Assembly: GCF_937874145.1 (NCBI RefSeq)
Contig: NZ_CALNBI010000361.1
Span: forward strand, 1 to 6,703
Length of the DNA stretch: 6,703 nt
Reading direction: 5' to 3'
DNA from: an uncultured Chitinophaga sp.
GTDB lineage: Bacteria > Bacteroidota > Bacteroidia > Chitinophagales > Chitinophagaceae
Shown: in pieces, positions 6,649 through 6,703 of the stretch
Layout of the letters: the number at the start of each line of letters is the position of its first letter
Position numbering within the stretch: the first letter of the stretch is position 1
The notes under the pieces: model-generated
The model's input: only the letters and a program-made list of their open reading frames with translations
The model's database searches: none
What the model was told of the DNA's origin: nothing
Made by a program: the position numbers and the translations under genes

Positions 6649-6683
6649 GGTGGCCCGGGCGTCACGCCGGCGCCCGGGCCACC
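6649..6683 (+). terminator. GC-rich hairpin terminator without U-tract
   Basis: A perfect 13-bp inverted repeat, GGTGGCCCGGGCG (6649-6661) and CGCCCGGGCCACC (6671-6683), has a 9-base loop. It starts five bases after the TGA of the plus-strand partial gene. There is no T-run on either side; strong hairpins lacking a U-tail directly after stop codons are typical of high-GC actinobacteria. The motif CCCGGG occurs three times in this stretch. It could act in both directions. Confidence 0.7.
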
Positions 6684-6703
6684 ACCCCGCACCAGACCGC
6701 ACC

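Noticed and set aside
6511..6702. N-terminal ~64 residues of the long minus-strand frame as part of SusC
   Set aside because: The translation is Arg/Ala/Ser-rich and unlike any part of a SusC protein. It is the antisense of an actinobacterial coding region.

Overview
The window is a piece of a Bacteroidota genome, most likely a Chitinophaga-like soil or plant-associated member of the Chitinophagaceae. The evidence is a minus-strand cassette of a SusC-type TonB-dependent transporter, a SusD-type lipoprotein, a single-domain fasciclin (FAS1) lipoprotein and a DUF5008-like lipoprotein with a delta-60 repeat propeller. The lineage call is inference from protein style and gene order, not from a marker gene. 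About 200 bases at the right end do not belong to this genome: they read as very GC-rich actinobacterial DNA, so the window is probably a chimeric contig.

Layout, left to right. Positions 1-184 are AT-rich and hold at most a doubtful 37-codon ORF. Positions 185-514 (minus) encode a 109-residue protein that is only an AraC-type DNA-binding domain, with a candidate Bacteroidota promoter just upstream (545-576). Positions 614-652 hold a good intrinsic terminator for transcription arriving from the right. Positions 682-6510 (minus, transcribed right to left) form the operon SusC (5' truncated), SusD, FAS1 lipoprotein, IPT/TIG plus delta-60 propeller lipoprotein. Intergenic gaps are 18, 10 and 8 bases. 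From about 6510 to the end lies the 3' end of an actinobacterial plus-strand gene (stop at 6641-6643), followed by a perfect 13-bp GC-rich hairpin.

How it fits together: SusC (outer-membrane barrel) and SusD (surface lid lipoprotein) form a nutrient import pair. The two following lipoproteins occupy the place where classical systems carry extra surface ligand-binding proteins (SusE/SusF). No glycoside hydrolase, peptidase, sulfatase, sigma or anti-sigma factor lies in the window, so the substrate cannot be named. The AraC-domain gene is a separate transcription unit beyond the terminator, in much AT-richer DNA, and no link to the operon can be shown.

No CRISPR array, tRNA, rRNA or insertion sequence was seen. 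The biology is a recognisable but poorly characterised SusCD variant. The strongest anomaly is the foreign right end, best read as an assembly artefact.
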